The notes under the pieces are model-generated. The model was not told the origin of the DNA. It saw nothing but the letters and a program-made list of their open reading frames with translations, and made no database searches. This document shows, in pieces, positions 25,584 through 37,500 of a stretch of DNA of 64,000 nucleotides. The stretch lies in contig NZ_JACYTR010000014.1 in assembly GCF_014841215.1 (NCBI RefSeq), positions 1-64,000 of the forward strand, read 5' to 3'. How positions within the stretch are numbered: the first letter of the stretch is position 1; each line of letters begins with the position of its first letter. This stretch comes from Pseudomarimonas arenosa. GTDB lineage: Bacteria; Pseudomonadota; Gammaproteobacteria; Xanthomonadales; Xanthomonadaceae. Made by a program: the position numbers and the translations under genes.

Positions 25584-28500
25584 ATGGTGGATTTCGTCGA
25601 ATACATCGTTACCGAGCTGAAAAGCAGGCGTCTGGGCAAGGCCAGCGCGCTGGAGCTGATTCGGCAGTTCTCCGGCCGTCGGGCAACGCCAGCGCGGTTG
25701 CATCCGCTGCTGCATCTGAATGTCTCGACCCTGACCCGGCAGCGCTACCGCACCCAGCTGAGCGGCAATGAGTTCTTCCTGCGTGACCATCGGGTGAGGA
25801 TGCCCACGGGCGCCACTGTCGCCGTACTGCCGGGCGTCGCCTATCTGGAGATGGCCCGCGCGGCGGTCGCCGATGCGGTACCCGAGCTTGCAACCACCTC
25901 GCTGATTGCATTCGAGAACGTGCTGTGGCTATCGCCGTTCGCGGTCGAAGGCGAGCGCGCGATTTTTATCGAACTCGAGCTGATCGAACTCGATGCAGAC
26001 GAGGATGTACTCGCATTCAGCGTGTTCAGCGAAACCGACACCGGGCAGCGCATCGATCACGTCTCCGGCCGCGTGCGCTTCCATGATCCTGAGAACTACC
26101 GGTTTGACGATGGCGACGCAGCGGCGCTGGATCTGGCCGCACTGCGCGACGCGATGCGCCGTGAACACTGGGATGCCGACGCGGTCTACCGGCGGTACGC
26201 GCAGATCGGCATCGACTACGGCCCGGCGCACCGCGGCATCCTCGCCCTGGACAGCGGCGACGGCCAGGTCCTGGCCGATCTCGCGCTACCTGACGCGCTG
26301 GCCGGCGAGGACAACGCCGCCTACATCCTGCATCCGTCACTGATCGACAGTGCCCTGCAAGCGGCCATCGGACTGGGTGGGCGCGATGCGCCGCCCGCCG
26401 ACCCTATGCTGCCCTTTGCGTTGGAATCGCTGCGCATGCTCGGCGACTGCGCGCAGCAACTGCATGCGTTGGTGCGCCGTGTCGATGATTCATCCGACGA
26501 TGCGACGCAGATCACCCTTGATCTGGATCTCTGCGACGCGAACGGCACGGTCTGCGTGCAGATGCGCGGCTTCCGTGCGCGCCGCTTCGACGCCGGCAGC
26601 GCCGCCGCGCAAGCACCTTCCACCGTCGAAACCCTGGTCGCGGTGCCGCAATGGAGCGAACCGCGCCCGCGCCGAACCGCATCGATCGGCACGCCAGACT
26701 TCGCGCAACTGCGGGTGCTGCTTTGTGATGATGTCGGCCTCGATTGCGCCGCGCTGTCGGCCCTGCGTCCGGGCAGCGTGGTGGAGTCGCTGTCGGCAGC
26801 CGATTCCGCACATCCAGCGCTGCGCTTTGAGGCCATCGCGCTGCAGGTGTTCGAACACTTGCAGAATGCACTGAAGCAGACCGACGGCGAAGCGACGCTG
26901 CTGCAATGCGTGATTACCGATAGCGCGGAAGGGCGGCTGCTGACCGGCTTGGGCGGCATGCTGCGAACCGCAGCGCTGGAGCACCCTGCGCTCACCACGC
27001 AACTCCTGGTAGTGCAGGCACAGACGACGCCGGAAGCGCTCGCTGCCGATCTGGCCGAAGCCGCCACGCAGCCGCAGCGCTCGCCCCTGCTCTCGTGCGC
27101 GGCAGGATTGCGCACGCTCGACTGGACACTCCTGCCTCAGGAACCCACGGTCGGCGACCTGGGCAACTCGCCCTACCGGGAAAACGGGGTCTACCTGATC
27201 ACCGGCGGCCTCGGCGGTCTCGGCGGCCTGTTCGCTCGCGACATCCTCCAGCATGCACAACGCGCGCAGGTCGTGCTGACCGGGCGCTCGGCGCCGAACG
27301 CCGACATTGCCGCGCGACTGGACGCATTTGGGTTTGGCGATCGGCTGCAGTATCGCCAGCTCGACCTGGACGATGCTGCACAATGCCGTCGCGTCATCGA
27401 TGCGATCGGTGACCTCGGTGCGCTGCGCGGCGTGCTGCACTGCGCCGGTGCGCGCAGCGACGAGTTGATCGTGAAAAAGGCCGTCAACGATGTGGCCGCG
27501 GTGCTGGCGCCCAAGGTGCGCGGCAGCTGGCATCTCGACGACGCCAGTGCGAATGCGGATCTCGATTTCTTTGCGCTGTTCTCGTCCGGCGTCTCGGTGT
27601 TCGGCAATGTCGGGCAGGCCGATTACGCGGCCGCCAACGGCTTTCTCGACGCGTTCGCAGCCTTCCGCCAGGCGCGCGTCCTGCAAGGACAGCGATCAGG
27701 CAAGACGTTGACGATCGACTGGCCGCTGTGGGACGAGGGCGGCATGCGTCCGGATGCCGAGGGCGTGCGCCTGCTGCAGGCACAGACTGGCATGCTGCCG
27801 ATGCGCAGCGCGTCGGGTATCGCGGTGTTCCGCCGGATGCTGGCGTCCGAATATGCGCAGGCACTGACGGTTGAGGGCGAAGGCGGCCGGCTGCGCCGAC
27901 TGTTCGATGCGCCGGCGGCCGTTGCGCCGCGCCGTGCGCCGACACGCCAGGCCACACAGGCGCTCGCGACGCGCGAGTTCGATGTTACAGCGGGCGACGC
28001 TTCCATAGATGCGGTGGTCGGTTCCGGCAACGGCAGCAGCGAGCTGACGGCGCAGATCCGCGATTTCCTGCGCAGGGAGTTCGCCCCGCTGCTGAAGCTT
28101 GCGCCGGCGCAGATCGATATCCACGAGGCACTGGAAAACTACGGCATCAATTCGATCCTGGCGATGAGCCTCACCGCCCAGCTCGAAAAACATCTCGGTC
28201 CGTTGTCGAAGACGCTGTTCTTTGAGTATCAGACGGTCGCGGCGCTGGGCGAACATCTGGCGCAGGCCTATCGGGCTCCGCTGCAGACGCTGCTGGCGCC
28301 GGCCGTTGAGCAGACGTCGCCGGCCAGCGCTATCGCGCCGGCCGCACCGGCTCCACGAACAGTGCCCGCCGCGGCGCGCCCGGAGGCGCGGCCGTCGCTG
28401 CGCGGCAAGGGCCAGGGCCCCAAGGCCGATGGCCTGCTGCGCCGCGCGCCGTCCCCGCACATGACATCCGAGCGCGCGCTATCCGAGCCTATCGCCATCG

Positions 28501-31500
28501 TCGGGCTCAGCGGGCGCTACCCGGAAGCCGAAACGCTGCAGGATTACTGGCGCAATCTGCGCGACGGCAAGGACTGCGTGGTCGAAATTCCGGAGTCGCG
28601 CTGGCGCTGGCAGGACTACTACAGCAGCGACCGCGAACAGCCCGGGCACTACAGCAAGTGGGGCGGTTTCATCACCGGCGTCGATGAGTTCGACGCACAG
28701 TTCTTCAACGTCTCGCCGCGTGAAGCGCCCTACATCGACCCGCAGGAGCGGCTGTTCCTGCAGCACGCCTGGATGGCGATGGAGGATGCGGGCTATTCGC
28801 GCAAGGGTCTGCAGATGTCGCACGGCGACACCCTGCCCGGCCAGGTCGGCGTGTATGCCGGGGTGATGTACGGCGAGTACAACCGTTCCGGCAGCCTGGC
28901 CAGCATCGCCAACCGGGTGTCGTACGTGCTCAACCTGCACGGACCAAGCATGACGCTGGACACCATGTGCTCGTCATCGCTGACCGCGATCCATCTGGCC
29001 TGTCAGGATCTCAAGCTGGGCCGCACCGATATGGCGTTGGCCGGTGGCGTCAATCTCAGCATCCACCCCGACAAGTACAGCATGCTGAGCGCGGGGCAAT
29101 TCATCTCCAGCGACGGCCACTGCCAGAGTTTCGGCGAAGGCGGCGACGGCTATATTCCGGGCGAAGGCGTGGGTGTAGTGGTGCTGAAGCGCTTGTCTGA
29201 CGCGCGGCGCGATGGCGATGCCATCCATGCCGTGATCCGCGGCAGCGCGCTGAACCACGGCGGCAAAACCAACGGCTACACGGTGCCCAATCCGCAGGCA
29301 CAGGCCGCGGTGATTTCGGCGGCGCTGAAGGATGCCGGCGTCGATGCGCGTCAGATCAGCTATATCGAAGCGCATGGCACCGGCACCAAGCTGGGCGATC
29401 CGATCGAGATCGCGGCCCTTAGCAAGGCGTTCCGCGAACACACCGCGGACGCGGGGTTCTGCCTGATCGGTTCGGCCAAGTCGAACATCGGTCACTGCGA
29501 ATCGGCGGCAGGCATCGCCGGGCTGACCAAGCTCATCCTGCAGATGCGCCACCGTCAGATTGTGCCGTCATTGCATTCGCAGCGGCTGAATCCCAACATC
29601 GATTTCGCCAGCACGCCGTTCGAGGTCAACCAGTCGCTGCGCGAGTGGGACGCGCCGCTGGTCGATGGCAGGCGCATGCCGCGCATCGCCGGCCTGTCCT
29701 CGTTCGGCGCCGGCGGCGCGAACGCGCACTTCGTCATCGAAGAACCGGCCGAGAATGCGCAGCCCATCGTGCAGCCCATTGTGCAGACGGGTATGCCGGT
29801 TATCGTGCCGCTCTCCGCGCGCAGCTCCGAGCAGCTGCTGCAGGCGGCGCGGAACCTGCTGGCCTTCCTGCAGGACGCCGTGGAAGCGGGTCAGCGGATT
29901 GATCTCGCTGCCTTGGCGTACACGCTGCAGGTCGGGCGTGAGCCGATGGAAGAGCGACTGGCTTTCGTCGTCGATTCCGTTGACCGCTTGCAGCAGTTGC
30001 TGCGCACATGCGTCGATGCCGGCGCGGCCGCTGCCGCGGTCGACGGCGCCTATCGCGGCAACCTGAAGGCGCACCGCGAGATGCTGGGCCTATTCGCTGC
30101 CGATCCCGATTACGAGGAAGCCCTCGGCAAATGGATCGCGCAACGCAAGCTGGCCAAGCTGGCCGAGCTGTGGGCGAAAGGCTTCGATCTTGACTGGCGC
30201 AAGTTCCACGGACAGCAGACGCCGTCGCGCATGCATCTGCCGACCTATCCGTTCGCCAGGGACAAATACTGGATCGATCCGATCAAGGGGATGTTCTCCC
30301 ACATCACCGCAACGGGCGCCGCGTCCGGTACCGAGTCGCGCGCGACCGCCGGCAACGCATTGCATCCGCTGCTGCACGAAAACACCTCCGATCTCGAACA
30401 GCTGCGCTACACGTCGCTGTTCCAGCCGGACGCGCCGTTCGTCGTCTCCGACAGCGCCGGCGCGCAGCTGCCCTCGTCGGTGCTGCTGGACATGGCGCGC
30501 GCTGCCATCGCCTGTGCCAGGCGCGCGTCGCCCGCCACCGCGGTGGTCGATCTGAGCGACGTGTGTTTCGCCTCGTCCTTCATGGTCGATGGTGCGACCC
30601 CGCTGCACATCGCGCTGACCCCATCCGGCGATGATGACAGCATCGAATTCGACATCTTCAGTGGCGAAGGCGAACACGAGTACGTGCACGCGCAGGGCCG
30701 CGGCCGGCTGCTGCCGACGCAGGCCGGTGCGATGTCGCCCGCGCAGATTGTAGACACCGCACTGGCCGCATTCGTTGCCACGCCGGTGCTGGAAAAGCCC
30801 ACTGCCATCGCGCTGCCGGCACCGGCAGCGGTGCCGGCGAACTTCGGCTGTCTGCTGCCGAAGCCGAACGCTTCGCGTCTGCCCATGCTGAATGCGACGA
30901 CACTGGCCGCGACGATGCCGACTGCGATGGCCACGACCGCGGCCGTGCCCGTCGTGCCGACGGGCAATGCGGCAGCGTCGAACGAGGTGTTAAGGGGCGT
31001 GATATCACCGAGCGCCGCTGCACCGCGCATCGCACCGCCCGCGCAGGACGTCCGCGGTTTCCTCAAGCGTACGCTGGCGCAGGCGCTGTATCTCGACGAA
31101 GCCACCATCGACGAGGACCGTCCCTTCGTCGATCTGGGTCTGGATTCGATCGTCGGCGTGGAATGGGTCAAGAACATAAACAAGGGCCTGGGTCTGGAAA
31201 TCGGCGCGACCCGGGTCTACGACTACAGCAATCTGGCGGCGCTGGCTGCCTTTGTCGAAAGCCAGTTGGTCGAAAGCCAGTTGAGCGCCGTGCCAGCCCA
31301 GACCGTGACAGCCGAGCGGGCCGTCGCGCGCTCGGCCAGCGTGCAGGCGTCGCCGGCAGCCGCTGCGCCCGAGCCGGTTAAACCTGCGGTCGCCGAGCCT
31401 GCTGTTGCCGTTGTACAGCTTGCCCCGACCGCGCAGCCCGCGCCCGTCGCGCCGGCCGTCGTCGGCGTCGACTTCGATGCGCTGAAGCGGTCGTTGCGTT

Positions 31501-34500
31501 TGAGTTTGGCGCAGGCGCTGTACCTGGACGAAGCCGCGATCGACGACGAGCGCTCGTTCGTCGACCTGGGGCTGGACTCCATCGTCGGCGTGGAATGGGT
31601 GAAGGCGATCAACAAGACCTACGGACTTGAGGTCTCGGCGACCCGGGTCTACGACTATTCGAACATCCAGGCACTGGCCCGTTTCCTTCAGGGCGAACTC
31701 GCATCGCGTCCACAACCGGCCGTTCCCGCGCCTGCGCTTGAGGCGCCCGCGCGTCCTGAATCCGCCTCCGTGTCAGCGCCCGCCGCGCAGCGCGAAATGC
31801 CGGTGACGGCGGCAACGCGGGTGTCCGCTGGCGACGGCATCGTCCTTCAGCGTCGTTCGCGCGCGCCTCAGGCGCGGCCCGCGGTCGCAGAGCCGCGCAA
31901 CGACGAGAAGATCGCCATTGTCGGCATGTCCGGACGCTATCCCGGCGCTAACAATCTCGACCAGCTCTGGCGCAACCTCGCCGAGGGTCGCAACTCGATC
32001 CGCGAAATTCCGCCGGAACGTTGGGACGTGGATGCGTATTACGACCCGACGCCCGGCACACCGGGCAAGGTGTACTGCAAGTGGCTCGGCATGCTCGATG
32101 GCGCCGAGCATTTCGACCCGATGTTCTTCCAGATCTCGCCGTCCGAAGCCGAGGTCATGGACCCGCAGCATCGCCTGTTCATGCAGGAAGGCTATCGCGC
32201 CTTCCAGGACGCCGGCTATGCCGGCGCCGCGCTGAGCGAGCGCAAGTGCGGCGTCTACATGGGCATTATGAGCAGCGAGTACTCGTTCCTGCTGGCCAAG
32301 GGCAATCCGCAGAACATCGAAACGACCAGCAACAGCTTCGCGATCGGCGCGGCGCGGATTGCCTATCACCTGAATCTGAAAGGGCCGGCGATTCCTGTCG
32401 ACACCGCGTGCTCGTCCTCACTGGTCGCGATCCATCTCGCCTGCCAGGCGCTGTTGAACCACGAAATCGACATGGGGCTCGCCGGAGGCGTGAGCCTGTA
32501 CCTGATTCCCGAGTCCTACCAGGGCATGTGCCGCGCCGGCATGCTGGCGCACGACGGTCAGTGCAAGACCTTCGACAACAGCGCCGATGGCTTCGTGCCG
32601 GGCGAGGGCGTCGGTACGGTGGTACTGAAGCGTATGTCCGACGCCGAGCGCGATGGCGACAGCATCCACGGCGTGATCATCGGCTCCGGCATCAACCAGG
32701 ACGGCAAGACCAACGGCATCACCGCGCCCAGCGTCAACAGCCAGATCGAGCTGCTGCGCGACACCTATCGCCGCTACGCGATCGACGCCTCGTCGATCGA
32801 CTACGTGGAAACCCACGGCACCGGAACCAAGCTCGGCGACCCGATCGAACTGGAAGCGCTGTCGACCGTGTTCAAGGAGCACGGCGCCGGCAAGAACGCC
32901 TGCGCGCTGGGCGCGGTCAAGACCAATCTCGGTCACACCTCAGGCGCGGCCGGCGTTGCCGGCGTGCACAAAGTGCTGCTGAGCCTGCGCCACAAGGCCT
33001 TGGCCCCGAACGTGAACCTGCGGCACGAGAACGCGATGTTCGACTTCGCCGCCTCGCCGTTCTACCTCAGCCGGACCCATCACGACTGGCGTCCGCTGGC
33101 GGGTCGCAAGCGTCGCGCAGCGGTCAGTGCATTCGGCTTCAGTGGCACCAATGCCCATGTAGTGATCGAAGAGTACCTGCCCGCGCTGCGTTCAGCGGGC
33201 GCGGCCGCGCCAATAGATGCGTCGCCCTGCATCGTCCCGCTATCCGCTCGCAGCGCAGCGCAGCTCATGGTGATGGCACAGGATCTGCTCGCGTTCCTTG
33301 ACGAGCGCACGGAGATCGCATTGCGCGATCTGGCCTACACCCTGCAGATCGGGCGCGACGCGATGCGCGAGCGCTGCGCGTTCGTCGTCGATTCGGTTGA
33401 CGAACTGCGCATGCAGTTGCGCGAATTTCTGTCGACTTCCGGCGGCGCCAGCCATCGCGGCACGCTGTCGCGCAGCCAGGATGCCGTGATTCCGACCGAA
33501 GAGGCGGCCGATCTGCTGCGGCGAAACGGCCCGCGTCGGTCGGCTGAGCTCGCCGCGCTTTGGGCGCAGGGCGCGACGATCGAATGGCCGTCACTCTACC
33601 CGGACCACCTGCCGCAGCGTCTTCACGGCTTGCCGGGCTATCCTTTCGCGAAGGAACGCTACTGGCCACGGCCGGTTGCATCCCTTGCCCCGATCCCAGG
33701 TCAGGCCGGCGACCGTGCGCCTGCCGCAACGCCAGCCGTGCCTGCGCCGCTGCCTGCGCTGGGCAAGGAAGAGAAACGGTCGACCTGCTATGCGCCGGTC
33801 TGGCGGGACGCCGCGTTACCCGCGCCGCTCGCCGCGTTCGGGCCCGACGACGTGCTGCTGATCATCGACACCGATGATCAACTGTTCGAACAGATCCAGG
33901 CGCGCCTGCACATCGCGTCGCCGCTGAAGACCATTTTACTCGTCCGTCTGGGCGATGCCTTCCGCCAGGACGCCGCCGATCACTACTGCGTGGATGCCAC
34001 TCAGCCGCAGCAGTTCGAGTCGCTGCTGGACACGCTGAGACACCAGGGCCGTACGCCGACCCGGGTGATCCACAATGCCAACGCCGCGCGCCTGTCGCCG
34101 CAGCGGACGACCGACGAAGCTATCGAACGCGCCCTGCATGCAGGGATCGATGCACTGTTTGGCTTGTGTAGGGCGCTAGCCGGTGCCGGCGCGCAGCAGG
34201 CGCCGTGTGCGTTCGTGTCGTTCTTCCACGCCAGCGCCGAGGCCAACACTGCGCCCTGCGAAGCGTTGGCGGCCTTCTACCGTTCGTTGGCGCTGGAGAA
34301 CAATCGCTATCACGGCCGCGTGCTGTCGATCGAGCACGACGACATCGATCCCGCGACCAGCGTCATCGACACCGTAACGGCGCTGATCGACGAACTGCAG
34401 GCCGCGCCGCAGCGCGAAACCGAAGTCCGCTACCGGACGCAGGGCAGCGCGGCGGGCCAGCGCTCGGTGCGCGCGCTGGCGCTGCAGTCGCCGGAACACG

Positions 34501-37500
34501 CGACGGCCGGGCCGATGCCGCTCAAGCACGGCGGAACCTACCTCATCACCGGCGGCCTTGGCGGTCTGGGCCGCCTGTTCGCCCGCCATCTGGCTGAACA
34601 CTACCGCGCCAGGCTGGCCATCAGCGGGCGCTCGACACTCGACGCACGCGGCGAGCAAGCGCTGGAACAACTGCGTGCGCTCGGCGCAGAAGCTGTGTAT
34701 CTGCAGGCGGACATCACCGATGCGGAGCAGACGCGCACACTGATCGCCGACATCAAGGCGCGCTTCGGCGCACTGAACGGCGTGCTGCATAGCGCCGGCG
34801 TCAACGACGATGCGCTGCTGATCCGCAAAGACCACGCACAGTTCCGCCGGGTGCTGGCGCCGAAGGTGCAGGGCACTCTGCAGCTGGACCGATTCACCGC
34901 CGAAGAGCCGCTGGATCTGTTTGTGTTGTTCTCCTCGGGCGCTGGCAGCTTCGGCAACGTCGGCCAGACCGACTACGCCTACGCCAACGCCTTCATGGAC
35001 GCGTTCGCCGACCATCGCGAAGTCGCCCGGGCGCGCGGCACGCGCTACGGCAAAACCCTGTCGATCGGCTGGCCGTACTGGCTGGCCGGCGGTATGCAAC
35101 TGTCTGCGGCTGGTCTGCGACGTACCGAAGAAAAGACCGGGCTGTGCGCGCTGCCGACCGAGATCGGTTTCGATTACTGGAACATGCTGTTGCGTTCTGG
35201 TCTATCGCGCGCGCTGTCGCTGTACGGCTATCCCTCGAAAATCGCCGCCTACTGCGATCCGTCCAGGGCAGTCATGTCGAACGAGCCGGCCGGCGCGGCG
35301 GCAATCGACCGCGAGGTTCTGCTGACGCAGACCCGCGCCTATCTGTGCGGGCTGGTGCATGCCGAAACCAGGATTCCGCTCGACCGAATCGAGATCGAAG
35401 AGCGTTTCGAGGCGTTCGGCTTCGACTCGATCATGATCGGTCGCTTCCACGCCGCCATGGAACAGGACCTCGGCGATCTGCCGAAGACCCTGATGTACGA
35501 ATACGAGACTGTGGACGAGTTGGCCGCGTACCTGGTCGATCAAGCGACGGCCGCGCTAACCGTGAAGTTCGCCGGCGAGGGCGTGACACCAGGCGTCGTC
35601 AGCGCTGCCGAAAACACGACCAATGCCACGCCATCGACCGCCCCATCCAGCGACAGGCAAACGCAGCCGCCGGTGGCTGCCCCTGCGCTAAATGCGCACA
35701 CGCATGCCGAGCCGATCGCCATCATCGGCGTGCATGCCTCGTTCCCGCAGGCCGACGATATGGAGGCGCTGTGGGCGCATTTGCGCGCCGGCACCGATCT
35801 CATCGAAGAGGTGCCCGCGAACCGTTGGGATGCGGCGTCGTTCTACCACCCCGACCCGGCGCAGTCCGAGCACGGCAAGATCTATTGCAAGCGCGGCGGC
35901 TTCCTGCAGGACTTCGATAAGTTCGACGCTGGCTTCTTCAACATCGCCGATGCCGAAGCCGACATCCTCGACCCGCAGGAGCGCCGCTTCCTGCAGTCTG
36001 CCTGGTCGGCGATCGAAGACGCCGGCTACACGCGCGAACGCCTGAAGCAGCGCTACCCGAAAGGCAAGAGCGCCGATGTTGGCGTCTACGTCGGCGTGAC
36101 CACCAACTCCTATCAGATGCTGGCACCCGAAGCCTGGCAGCAGGGGCGCATGGTCACGCCCAGCGCGATGCCCTGGTCGATCGCCAACCGCGTCTCCTAC
36201 ACCCTGGATCTGCAGGGCCCGAGCATTCCAGTCGACACCGCGTGTTCGTCGTCGCTGGTGGCGGTGCATCTGGCCTGCGAAAGCCTGCGCCGCGGCGAGT
36301 GCCAGCTCGCGCTGGCTGGCGGCGTCAACCTGTATCTGCATCCGGCCAAGTACCATTCGTTTTGCCATCGTCGGATGCTCGCGCTCGGTGATGCCTGCCG
36401 TAGCTACGGTGCCGGCGACGATGGCTTCATCCCCGGCGAAGGCGTGGGCACCCTGGTACTGAAACCGCTGCGTCTGGCCGAACGCGACGGCGACAGGATC
36501 TACGGCGTGATTCGCGGCAGCGCCTACGACCACAGCGGCCGTTCCAGCGGCTACGCCACGCCCAACCCGAACGCGCAGGCACAGGTCATCGCGCAAGCGT
36601 TGGCCCAGGCCGGCGTACCCGCGCGCAGCATCGGTTTCATCGAAGGCCACGGCACCGGCACGCGAATGGGCGACAGCCTGGAAGTCGCCGCCATCACCCA
36701 GGCCTTTGCCCAGCAGACGGCCGACACCGGGTTCTGCGCACTGGCGTCGCTGAAGGCCAACATCGGCCACGCCGAGTCCGCCACCAGTATTGCCGGCATC
36801 GCCAAGATCCTGATGCAGTTCAAGCACCGGCAGATCGCGCCGAGCATCCATGCCGAGGTGGTGAATCCGGATATCGATTTCGCCCGCTCGCCGTGCGTGC
36901 TGCAGACCGGCCTGAGTGCCTGGGATGCCCCGGCGGGTGCACCGCGTCGGGCCCTGATCAACGCATTCGGTGCCGGCGGCGTCAACGCCTGCGCGGTGCT
37001 GGAGGAATATGTTGCTCCGGAATCGGTAACCTCCGCCGACGCGTCTACCGCAGTGTCCGGCTCATCGCTGTTCGTGCTGTCGGCCATGACCATCGAGCGC
37101 CTGCGCGAATACGCCGGTCGGTATGTCGATTTTCTCGCGCTCAATCCCGGCTGCGATCTCGCGGCGCTGTGCCGCACCGGGCAGATCGGCCGCGAGGCCA
37201 TGCCCCAGCGGCTGGCGCTGATCGTCGGCAGTGTGCAGGAACTGCGGCAGACCCTGCAGCGCTGGCTCGACGCCGACATCGGTCTCTCCCGCACGGCACG
37301 GCTGTGGCAAGGTGGGGGCGAAGCGGTCGGCCGCACCGCGCGCGAGCAGCGCGAAAAGATGCAAGCGCTGTGCGCCGCCGCCGATCTCGCCGGGTTGGCC
37401 GAGTTCTGGACCCAGGGCGGCAAAGTCGATTGGCAGTTGTTGCAGGATTCAGTCGGCGCGACGCTGTGGCCGGCCGCTGGCGCGCCGGTCTATCCGTTCG

